Origin: Halovenus sp.
GTDB taxonomy: Archaea; Halobacteriota; Halobacteria; Halobacteriales; Haloarculaceae
Direction: 5' to 3'
DNA: 16,290 nucleotides
NCBI GenBank assembly: GCA_003551945.1
Contig: PUNZ01000062.1
Span: 1-16,290 of the forward strand
Each line of letters begins with the position of its first letter. Within the stretch, counting starts at the first letter, position 1. A program made the position numbers and the translations under genes. The notes beneath the pieces are model-generated. The model worked only from the letters and a program-made list of their open reading frames with translations, had not been told where the DNA came from and ran no database searches. Below, in pieces: positions 1 to 6,495 of the stretch.

Positions 1-232
1 CAAACCCATCCTGTCCCGCCACGTAGACAATGTCACCGTCGTGGTGAACTGCCGCATCCCGAGCGCCTGAAACGGCGACCTCACCGAGTGGTTCGAACGG
101 TTCGGTAGTTCCTTCCGTTGTAGGTAGCTTGTTCTTCTTTCGGTTAGCTGCCGTAGTTCGGCCGGCTAACAGACCGCCCGCTGTGACAGCGGATCCAGTT
201 GCAGCGGCCCCCAAGAACGTGCGGCGGTCCAT
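1..232 (-). CDS. Tat-exported protein, N-terminal part (possible beta-propeller / LVIVD-type), runs off left edge
   Basis: Only the first 77 codons are in the window, read leftward from an ATG at 232. The protein opens MDRRTFLGAAATGS, a twin-arginine (Tat) signal with the RRTFLG core. A small-residue hydrophobic stretch follows, to about residue 24, so it is probably exported folded. After a polar Thr/Lys/Asn-rich linker (residues 25-50) comes the segment VSGARDAAVHHDGDIVYVAG. That resembles the first blade of haloarchaeal LVIVD-repeat or other beta-propeller surface proteins. The signal peptide is seen directly; the propeller is inference from one blade-like segment. It lies 73 bases downstream of ahcY on the same strand. 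No clear TATA box is visible in that gap, so it could be cotranscribed, though the functions are not evidently linked. Confidence 0.75.
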   Translation of the reverse strand, partial: MDRRTFLGAAATGSAVTAGGLLAGRTTAANRKKNKLPTTEGTTEPFEPLGEVAVSGARDAAVHHDGDIVYVAGQDGF

Positions 233-305
233 ATTAGAACGTCGTGCTGAACGATGAAGAGCAATTCGGGAAAGAGAACAACCCGCTGTTAGTCACCAGC
301 GTGGA

Positions 306-1574
306 TTATGTTCCGTGTTGCCAGCTATCCATATACTCCTGTTGGGTGTCTGTCAGCGCGTCGGTCTCGATTCCTTCCGCTTCCAGTTTGATTTCAGCGA
401 CTTCGATATCGAGTTCGTCCGGAACGTTGTGAACGCCGGCCGCGTATGCATCACCGTTTTCAACGATTTCGCGCACACAGACCGCCTGCACACCGAAACT
501 CTGGTCCATCACCTCGACTGGATGGCCGAGCGAGATTGGGCTTGCTAGGTTGACCAGTCGACCCTCCGCAAGTACGTTGAGGCGACGACCATCGGACAGT
601 TCGTAGGCCTGCACGCCGTCACGAACCTCGTAGGTGTCGGCGGCCATCGACTCAAGCGTTTCAAGGTCGATTTCGACGTCGAAGTGGCCCGCGTTAGCGA
701 GCAAGACACCGTCTTTCATCTCCTCAAAGTGCTCCTCGACGATGATATCACGGTTGCCAGTCGTCGTAATGAACACGTCTCCGCACGCGGCAGCATCGGC
801 CATTGGCTGGACGTCGAACCCTTCCATGTGCGCTTCGAGGGCGCGGCGTGGTTCGACTTCAGTGACGACGACGTTGGCGTTCTGTCCGGCGGCTTTGCGG
901 GCGACGCCTTTGCCACAATAGCCAAAGCCAGCGACGACGACCGTTTTGCCGGCCCATGACAGGTTCGTCGTCATGGCAATGGATGCCAACGAAGATTCGC
1001 CGGTCCCGTGGATGTTATCGAACAGTCGTTTCATCGGCGTATCGTTGACGGCAAACATCGGATACTCAAGTGCGCCGTCGTCGGCCATTGCCCGGAGGCG
1101 GTGGACACCAGTCGTCGTCTCCTCACACCCACCAACGATGGTATCGAGCAATTCTGGGTAGTCCTCGTGAATCGCAAAGACGAGGTCGCCGCCATCATCG
1201 ACCGTAATCGTCGGTTCGTGTTCGATAACGGCTTCGATAGCCTCATAATATTCGTCGCTGTCGACACCACGCTTTGCATACGAGGTGACACCCTCAACGG
1301 CATCGAGTGCGACGCTCACATCGTCGTGGGTCGAAAGGGGATTACAGCCGGTGATGGCGACGTCTGCGCCACCAGCGGCGAGTACCTCTGCGAGGATTGC
1401 CGTTTTCGCTTCGACGTGCATCGCCATGCCAATCCGTTCGCCAGCGAACGGTTGGTTCTCCTCAAATTGCTCGCGAAGCGCCGCCATAATCGGCATATGT
1501 TGACGTGCCCAGTCCATCTTCCGCTGGCCACTTTCCGTGAGGTCGGTGGACAGCTGGTCGCTAATCGGTTGCAT
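306..1574 (-). CDS. ahcY: S-adenosylhomocysteine hydrolase (adenosylhomocysteinase)
   Basis: This enzyme reversibly splits S-adenosylhomocysteine into adenosine and homocysteine, removing the inhibitory product of SAM-dependent methylations; it is cytoplasmic and carries bound NAD. The 422-residue protein matches the archaeal form, which lacks the longer C-terminal tail of many bacterial and eukaryotic enzymes. Visible motifs: MHVEAKTA (residues 52-59), STHDD (81-85), DDGGD (126-130), EETTTG (151-156) and the substrate-site segment with Lys182, Asp186 and Asn187. The NAD-binding Rossmann loop GFGYCGKG spans 216-223, and NAGHFD is at 284-289. The ATG at 1574 gives the usual start just ahead of a helix leading into the first motif. 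The gene is divergent from the UspA gene at 1660, with an 85-base gap in which I see only weak TATA candidates. Its C-terminus ends in the archaeal-type pattern with a Tyr and a Trp shortly before the stop. Confidence 0.97.
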   Translation of the reverse strand: MQPISDQLSTDLTESGQRKMDWARQHMPIMAALREQFEENQPFAGERIGMAMHVEAKTAILAEVLAAGGADVAITGCNPLSTHDDVSVALDAVEGVTSYAKRGVDSDEYYEAIEAVIEHEPTITVDDGGDLVFAIHEDYPELLDTIVGGCEETTTGVHRLRAMADDGALEYPMFAVNDTPMKRLFDNIHGTGESSLASIAMTTNLSWAGKTVVVAGFGYCGKGVARKAAGQNANVVVTEVEPRRALEAHMEGFDVQPMADAAACGDVFITTTGNRDIIVEEHFEEMKDGVLLANAGHFDVEIDLETLESMAADTYEVRDGVQAYELSDGRRLNVLAEGRLVNLASPISLGHPVEVMDQSFGVQAVCVREIVENGDAYAAGVHNVPDELDIEVAEIKLEAEGIETDALTDTQQEYMDSWQHGT

Positions 1575-1659
1575 ATATGTCCATTGGCCAGATGGCTGAA
1601 AACACTACCGAACGAGAGCAGGCGAAACGTTGACAATTACGGCATGAGTGTGTCACAGT

Positions 1660-2088
1660 ATGAGCACGAGAGTTCTCGTTCCAGTCGACGAATCAGAGTT
1701 TGCAAAAGAAGCAGTGGAGCTAGCAGCGGAGCTGTTTCCGGACGGGACGCTTGTTCTTATCCACGTGATTAACCCTGCGGAGGCTGGCTTTGGCTCGGAA
1801 GCGACAATCCCGAGCTTTCCGGAAGGATGGTACGAGCAGCGACAAAAAAACGCTGAAACCCAGTTTGATGAACTGGAATCGCTCGCTGCCGACTACGATG
1901 TAACCGTAGAACAAATCGTCGAACTGGGTGGCCCAACGCGGACGATTGTGGATGCTATCGAAGATGAGAATATCGACCACGTCGTGATGGGAAGCACTGG
2001 ACGACAGGGGGTCTCGCGGATTTTACTCGGCAGTGTCGCAGAGGGTGTCGTCAGACGGTCACCCGTTCCGGTGACGATTGTCAGATAA
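1660..2088 (+). CDS. Universal stress protein, UspA family
   Basis: A 142-residue single-domain Usp protein, typical length for the family. It begins MSTRVLVPVDESE, the usual first beta strand and loop. It carries the ATP-binding signature G-x2-G-x9-G-S at Gly111, Gly114, Gly124 and Ser125 (GSTGRQG...LLGS) and ends in the strand VPVTIVR. Usp proteins of this kind bind nucleotide and are linked to stress survival; the exact role here is unknown. A GTG codon at 1648 in the same frame would add four residues. I prefer the ATG at 1660 because family members start almost directly at the first strand. It is divergent from ahcY and monocistronic, since it is followed by a long gene-poor stretch. Confidence 0.93.
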   Translation: MSTRVLVPVDESEFAKEAVELAAELFPDGTLVLIHVINPAEAGFGSEATIPSFPEGWYEQRQKNAETQFDELESLAADYDVTVEQIVELGGPTRTIVDAIEDENIDHVVMGSTGRQGVSRILLGSVAEGVVRRSPVPVTIVR

Positions 2089-2204
2089 GGGCGTCGAGAA
2101 ACCAATTGCAGAAATTGTGGTCCAATACTGCCTCACTGTGGCGTTTTGCTGTTCTGTGCTGCTAGATTGAAACAGTGACTGGTACGTACTCGTGGGGAAT
2201 GTTC

Positions 2205-2233
2205 ATCCCCGCTGAAAGACGGGAGCAGGGGAT
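2205..2233 (+). repeat. GC-rich hairpin resembling an IS200/IS605-type (tnpB element) right-end stem
   Basis: ATCCCC at 2205-2210 pairs perfectly with GGGGAT at 2228-2233. An alternative inner stem is CCCG at 2208-2211 with CGGG at 2220-2223, around the loop CTGAAAGA. The string TTCATCCCCGCTGAAAGACGGG strongly recalls the right-end hairpins of haloarchaeal IS1341/IS605-family elements, typically a CCCCGC stem, a TGAAA loop and a GCGGGG stem. That resemblance is from memory. No transposase or TnpB gene lies beside it, so if real it is a solo end or relic. It could instead be a simple transcription-stop or leader hairpin. Confidence 0.35.
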
Positions 2234-2253
2234 AGCGCGAAAAGGGATAGCGC
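2229..2253 (+). repeat. Short direct repeat GGGATAGCGC x2
   Basis: GGGATAGCGC occurs at 2229-2238 and again at 2244-2253, a 15-base period. A partial third copy, GGGATAGTG, is at 2294-2302. The first copy overlaps the right arm of the hairpin at 2205-2233. The purpose is unknown; a target-site trace, a degenerate iteron or chance in GC-rich spacer are all possible. Confidence 0.5.
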
Positions 2254-2714
2254 AACCAACCGCAGTGCCGGGGCAGGCAGCCGCAGTCGGGTAGGGATAG
2301 TGTAGTATGGGTACTGCAGGGAGTGTCGTATCAGTTAGTTCACTGCAGTCGGTCGAGCAGTTTGCGAACGGGGCTGCTCGTCTGCTGCAGGTCGGTGTTA
2401 CGTGGACTCCATTTCAATGCGAGTCGGTCTGTCGTGTCAGCTTGGGATTTTGCTGTCATCAAATACACCTACTGGCTGTGGACATATATACATGTCGGAT
2501 TTTCTATGTTTTCTCACCGGAAACGGCCGGTAGAGGCGTTCACAATACAGAAACGGCCACCAAGGTCGGGTATCTGCCAGAGCCATGAGGTAGAGCCAAA
2601 GAGACGCAATTACTCCGTCAACGATGCGTATTATCCGCCGTTTCGCTCTGGCGAACAGCCCACAACAAACCGAAGTCAAACAGCCTTATCAGCGGAGCAA
2701 GCCAATACCGGCGT

Positions 2715-3467
2715 ATGAGCGACGACCGCGTGCATGCGACTGAAACCTCTATTCGAGTTCTTGAGGGAATCGTTGAACTCGACGGAGAGGCGGGTATCAC
2801 CGAACTCGCCACCCATCTATCGGTCGCAAAAAGCACCATTTTCAAGCACCTCAACACGCTTGAGCGGAAGGGTATGGTAGTCAGGCACGGAGACAGGTAC
2901 AGGATTGGTCTGCGGACGCTGGAGTTTGGCGGCTACGCACAGCGGTATGAAGGCATCTACGACACGGCCCACCCAGAAGTCAGACAGCTCGCAGATGAGT
3001 CCGGAGAGCTAGCGAATCTGATGTTCGAAGAGCTCGGCAAAGGCGTCTATGTCTACACTGCAGAAGGCGACAAAGCCGTTGATATCAACACACAGACGGG
3101 CCGGCGTGACTTTCTACACTCAACCGGAATCGGAAAAGCGATTCTCGCAACCTTCCCCAAAGAGCGCGTCAAAGAGATTATCGAGACACACGGGCTCCCA
3201 CGAGCGACGGAACACACGATAACCGACGAAGACGAACTGTTTGACGAACTGGCGACGATTCGTGAGGATGGTATTGCCTACGACCACGAAGAATCAACGC
3301 TCGGGATGGCCTGTATTGCCCGTCCGCTTTCGACCCCAACGGAGCGACACGCAGCAATCAGCATCACCGGGCCCGTAAGCAGAGTGATGGACGAGGAAAA
3401 AGAACAGGAAATTCGGACGCTCCTCGACCGTGCCGGGAACGTTATCGAACTTAATCTGACTGGGTAA
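2715..3467 (+). CDS. IclR-family transcriptional regulator
   Basis: The 250-residue length is exactly that of the IclR family. Residues 7-70 form the winged helix-turn-helix: GITELATHLSVAKSTIF (27-43) is the helix-turn-helix, and the RYRIG strand (61-65) is the wing. Residues 75-250 form the effector-binding (GAF-like) IclR domain. Its landmarks are the segment HSTGIGKAIL (135-144), which lines the ligand pocket in this family, and GMACIARPL (197-205). Such proteins sense small carboxylic acids or aromatic and sugar metabolites and repress or activate nearby genes. The gene lies 133 bases upstream of PEP carboxylase on the same strand, followed by a 2-hydroxyacid oxidase. It may therefore govern C3/2-hydroxyacid use, but this is inference from position alone. 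The ATG at 2715 leaves the normal short leader before the first helix. Confidence 0.95.
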   Translation: MSDDRVHATETSIRVLEGIVELDGEAGITELATHLSVAKSTIFKHLNTLERKGMVVRHGDRYRIGLRTLEFGGYAQRYEGIYDTAHPEVRQLADESGELANLMFEELGKGVYVYTAEGDKAVDINTQTGRRDFLHSTGIGKAILATFPKERVKEIIETHGLPRATEHTITDEDELFDELATIREDGIAYDHEESTLGMACIARPLSTPTERHAAISITGPVSRVMDEEKEQEIRTLLDRAGNVIELNLTG

Positions 3468-3527
3468 TAGCTGACGGACGAACAGTGACCCGCCGTTCGC
3501 AATCGGGAAACAACTGGTGATTTTTGC

Positions 3528-3538
3528 CACATCATGTG
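3528..3538. promoter_or_regulatory. Palindrome CACAT-C-ATGTG upstream of the ppc promoter
   Basis: A perfect five-base inverted repeat around one base, about 30 bases upstream of the ppc TATA box and about 60 bases downstream of the IclR stop. Position and symmetry fit an operator or activator site, and the neighbouring IclR protein is the natural candidate to bind it. A five-base arm could easily arise by chance. Confidence 0.25.
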
Positions 3539-3568
3539 TGATAGTCACGAACAATTATTCGAAAAAAG

Positions 3569-3576
3569 ATATTTTA
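3569..3576 (+). promoter_or_regulatory. Archaeal TATA box for ppc
   Basis: ATATTTTA follows the purine-rich CGAAAAAAG (BRE-like), with its centre about 28 bases before the ATG at 3601. This spacing puts the transcription start at or within a few bases of the start codon, the usual leaderless arrangement of haloarchaeal genes. It also argues against the in-frame upstream GTG at 3517 as the ppc start. Confidence 0.6.
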
Positions 3577-3600
3577 CTCCGGCTTGGTAAATGCGCCCGG

Positions 3601-6312
3601 ATGAGCGAGCAGACCACAAAAGCGACACTACACGAGCGGTCACTGAGTCAGGATGTCCGTGAGTTTGGCGCGATATTGGGAGATATTATTCGCGAGCATG
3701 CATCGGAAACAGAGTTCGAAACCGTCGAAGGGATGCGGACGACAGCAATCGAGTATCGGCAGGGGCAGATTGCCTCTCGTGAGCCCTTATACGAAACCCT
3801 CGAAGCGCTTGACTCCGACGAAAAGAACAGTCTTGCACGCGCATTTGCGACGTATTTCGAACTCACAAACATCGCAGAAGAGCGCGAGCGCGTCCGTGAA
3901 CTCCGTGCCGGTTCACAGCGCGGGGACCTCGCAGACAGCCTGGAAGAAATTGCGGCCGAGTTATCAACTGTCAACCGCGACGACGCAGAGCGGATTCTCG
4001 ATGACGTGCTCATACAGCCAACGTTCACCGCGCACCCGACGGAAGCGAGGCGGAAGACCATCAAAGCAAAGCTCCGGACGATTGCGACTGAACTGCAGGC
4101 GCTTGATGAGTGCCGACTCACCGATAAAGAACGAACCCACCGAATCCGCGATATCGAAGCGGAGATACTGGGGCTCTGGCAGACGCCGCAGGTTCGAAGT
4201 CGGCCACCAGAGCCGGAGGATGAAGCACGGAATGTGCAATGGTATCTCGCAAATACCCTCTTTGATATCGTTCCCGAAGTCTATGCTGAACTCGATGATG
4301 CGCTGTCAGCCGAGTTCGACTCGGATATCGCCGTGCCACAACTGCTCGCGTTTCGGTCGTGGGCTGGAAGCGACCGCGACGGCAATCCATACGTCACTCC
4401 AGAGGTCACAACGAACACGCTCGAAAACCAACGGGAAGCAGCCATCGATGTATACCTTGACAGGCTTGCCGACCTCTCCAGCGCGCTGAGTCTCGACGGG
4501 TCACGGGTGAGCCTCGATGAGAACATCAAAGACCCGCTTGAAGCGAGCGAGACGGACCTGCGCGAAGTGAGAGCAGAGGCTGCAAAGCGCTATCCAGACG
4601 AGCCATACCGTCGAGCGCTTGTGCTGTTGCGGGCGAAGCTCAACCGTGTCGGAAGCGTTCGTCCTGGTGGATACGAACGTGCAACCGAGTTTTATGACGA
4701 CCTTGCAGTGCTCGCCAACAGCCTGCGAGCAAATCGCTGTGACCCAATCGTCACGGAGCACGTCGAACCGCTTATGCGACAGGTCGAAACGTTCGGCTTT
4801 ACGCTAACGAGCTTTGACCTGCGCGACCACCGGAAACAGCATACGAAGGCAGTGAGTGAAGCGCTTGCACGCGAGGGAATCGACTATGCGGGACGTGAAG
4901 AAAACGAGCGTGTTGCGGTGTTGACCGAAGCCATCCTCGAAGACGACCCCGTCATTTCTCTTGCTGACCCTGAGGGCCTCTCAGACACGGCTGCTCGCGT
5001 GCTGCGGCGGTTTGACTGTCTGGCAGACTGGCAGCGAGAGTATGGCGAGCAAGCAATCGATACCTACTGTATTTCGATGGCTGATGAACCAAGCCACGTA
5101 CTCGAAGTGCTCTTTCTGGCCGAACAAGCAGATATCGTCGACCTCCCAAGTTACTGTGGACTGGATATCGTCCCGTTACTCGAAACTGAGCGTGCACTCT
5201 CCGGGGCACGGCGCATCATGGGGACGCTGTTCGAGAATGAAGCCTATCAGCAGGCGCTTGAGGCACGGGGGAACACCCAAGAAATCATGCTCGGGTACTC
5301 CGACTCAAACAAAGAAAACGGTTTTCTCGCAGCCAACTGGTCGCTCTATAAAAATCAACAACACCTTGCCGAGATCACCGACGATTACGACGTAACCCTC
5401 CGGCTGTTTCATGGTCGAGGTGGGTCAATCTCTCGTGGTGGCGGTCCGATGAACGATGCGCTCAACGCCTTGCCGAACAACACCGTTACCGGTGAAGTCA
5501 AATTCACCGAGCAAGGTGAGGCAATCGCCGAAAAGTACGGGAATAAGCGTATCGGTGAGCGCGAACTTGAACAGATGCTGAATGCGCAGCTCTCTGCACG
5601 AAAGCGGGCACTCGGACAGCCAACAGCAGAGATAGCCGATGAGTGGGAATACGCAATGGACACGATGGCAGACGCTGCAAGAGACGAGTACCAGCGACTG
5701 CTTGAATCAGACGGCTTTGTAGCCTATTTCGGACAAGCAACGCCAATCGGCGTCATCGAAGACTTGAATCTCGGCTCTCGTCCTGCTTCGCGGTCGGACG
5801 AGCGAACCGTCGAAGACTTGCGGGCGATTCCGTGGGTCTTTTCGTGGACGCAAGCCCGGTGTATCCTTCCGGGCTGGTTCTCACTGGCCGCCGGTATCGA
5901 CGCCTATCTTGAAAGTGGGGGTGACCTAGCAACACTCCAGGAGATGTACGAAAAGTGGCCGTTTTTTCAGACGACAGTCGACAATGCGGGAAAAGCACTT
6001 GGACAGACAGAGATGGACATTGCTGAGACCTACGCTGACCTCGCAGACCCGACGCTCCAATCGGAGTTCTTTCCATGGATTCACAACGAGTACGACCGAG
6101 CGGTCGAATTGGTGACGGAAATCACAGGACGTGACAGTCCGATTCGCCGGGAATGGCTGCGTGAAAGCCTTGAGCGGCGGAACCCCTATGTCGACCCGTT
6201 GAACCTGTTGCAGACTCACTTGCTGGCACAACAAGACCTCACTGAAACCGATGAGCAAACGCTGCGAATTACGGTTAAAGGAATCGCTGCGGGGATGAAA
6301 AATACGGGATAA
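3601..6312 (+). CDS. ppc: Phosphoenolpyruvate carboxylase (bacterial-type, haloarchaeal)
   Basis: This cytoplasmic enzyme carboxylates PEP with bicarbonate to oxaloacetate and phosphate, an irreversible refill of the TCA cycle. The 903-residue protein is the full bacterial-type form, not the short archaeal PpcA type. Conserved blocks appear in order: TAHPTE with catalytic His145, GSDRDGNP (256-263), MLGYSDSNKENG (563-574), the catalytic glycine-rich FHGRGGSISRGGGP (603-616, with Arg606 and Arg612), then EVKFTEQGEAI and IPWVFSWTQAR. The C-terminus is RNPYVDPLN followed by the terminal ...GIAAGMKNTG, which forms part of the active site. All key residues are present and no frameshift is seen. 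The ATG at 3601 is chosen because a TATA box sits about 28 bases upstream. It lies between an IclR regulator and a 2-hydroxyacid oxidase on the same strand, which suggests anaplerosis during growth on C3 acids. Confidence 0.97.
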   Translation: MSEQTTKATLHERSLSQDVREFGAILGDIIREHASETEFETVEGMRTTAIEYRQGQIASREPLYETLEALDSDEKNSLARAFATYFELTNIAEERERVRELRAGSQRGDLADSLEEIAAELSTVNRDDAERILDDVLIQPTFTAHPTEARRKTIKAKLRTIATELQALDECRLTDKERTHRIRDIEAEILGLWQTPQVRSRPPEPEDEARNVQWYLANTLFDIVPEVYAELDDALSAEFDSDIAVPQLLAFRSWAGSDRDGNPYVTPEVTTNTLENQREAAIDVYLDRLADLSSALSLDGSRVSLDENIKDPLEASETDLREVRAEAAKRYPDEPYRRALVLLRAKLNRVGSVRPGGYERATEFYDDLAVLANSLRANRCDPIVTEHVEPLMRQVETFGFTLTSFDLRDHRKQHTKAVSEALAREGIDYAGREENERVAVLTEAILEDDPVISLADPEGLSDTAARVLRRFDCLADWQREYGEQAIDTYCISMADEPSHVLEVLFLAEQADIVDLPSYCGLDIVPLLETERALSGARRIMGTLFENEAYQQALEARGNTQEIMLGYSDSNKENGFLAANWSLYKNQQHLAEITDDYDVTLRLFHGRGGSISRGGGPMNDALNALPNNTVTGEVKFTEQGEAIAEKYGNKRIGERELEQMLNAQLSARKRALGQPTAEIADEWEYAMDTMADAARDEYQRLLESDGFVAYFGQATPIGVIEDLNLGSRPASRSDERTVEDLRAIPWVFSWTQARCILPGWFSLAAGIDAYLESGGDLATLQEMYEKWPFFQTTVDNAGKALGQTEMDIAETYADLADPTLQSEFFPWIHNEYDRAVELVTEITGRDSPIRREWLRESLERRNPYVDPLNLLQTHLLAQQDLTETDEQTLRITVKGIAAGMKNTG

Positions 6313-6378
6313 CTTCACCGTCAATACCCCTGAGAAAAAAATATAAATTTAATAATATAATAATTGAAAATGTTGTTT

Positions 6379-6413
6379 TTGGCAGGCGAGAGTTGAAAAT
6401 ATGAACGTGCCAA
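6379..6413. promoter_or_regulatory. Inverted repeat TTGGCA...TGCCAA upstream of the FAD oxidase promoter
   Basis: TTGGCA at 6379-6384 and its exact complement TGCCAA at 6408-6413 are separated by 23 bases. A further CTGGCAAG begins at 6438, so TGGCA-type words recur about every 29-31 bases, roughly three helical turns, ending just before the TATA box. The spacer is AT-rich. This fits cooperative regulator binding on one DNA face. The words are short, so chance is a serious alternative. The stretch just before it (6313-6378) is very AT-rich and contains no gene. Confidence 0.3.
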
Positions 6414-6465
6414 TATATACGACGTTTGATATGAAAACTGGCAAGGGCCGACAGTGGTGCAAAGG

Positions 6466-6471
6466 TTTAAT
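6466..6471 (+). promoter_or_regulatory. Archaeal TATA box for the first FAD/Fe-S oxidase
   Basis: TTTAAT preceded by the BRE-like GCAAAGG, centred about 28 bases before the ATG at 6496. This predicts a leaderless transcript and shows that the oxidase can be transcribed separately from ppc, 183 bases upstream. Confidence 0.6.
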
Positions 6472-6495
6472 TCGTTGACTTAGTTACTCAGTGGT

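Larger units (their letters stand above)
2089..2714. other. Gene-poor 626-base region between uspA and the IclR gene
   Basis: I find no credible gene here. Open frames on both strands encode basic, Arg/Ser/Cys-rich peptides without the acidic composition of the neighbouring proteins, and I recognise none of them. The stretch holds a GC-rich hairpin and short direct repeats (listed separately) and a Pu/Py-mixed middle part with several CTGCAG-containing words (near 2313, 2342 and 2391). Its last part must contain the IclR promoter; a weak candidate box, CCTTATC, lies about 30 bases before the ATG at 2715. Relics of a degraded insertion element are possible but not proven. Confidence 0.6.

Noticed and set aside
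1008..1772. 254-codon open frame on the plus strand opposite ahcY
   Set aside because: It is antisense to a fully recognised enzyme, has a basic and Cys/Arg-rich product unlike haloarchaeal proteins, and runs through the uspA start.
2437..2679. 80-codon minus-strand frame in the same spacer
   Set aside because: Trp/Tyr/Arg-rich with no family resemblance and no promoter; it conflicts with the presence of the IclR promoter.
2323..2718. 131-codon frame whose stop overlaps the IclR start as ATGA
   Set aside because: The overlap looks like coupling, but the product is basic, Arg/Ser/Cys-rich and unrecognisable, it starts with GTG without a promoter signal, and an overlapping frame (2307-2588) looks equally good. 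Most likely chance in spacer.
3517..3600. Upstream GTG extension of PEP carboxylase by 28 codons
   Set aside because: The extension covers the TATA box at 3569-3576, and MSEQTTKATLHERSLSQD at 3601 matches a normal N-terminus.
3653..4489. 278-codon plus-strand frame inside ppc
   Set aside because: Out-of-frame shadow of ppc with a Ser/Arg-rich product. The ppc frame carries all catalytic motifs through this stretch.
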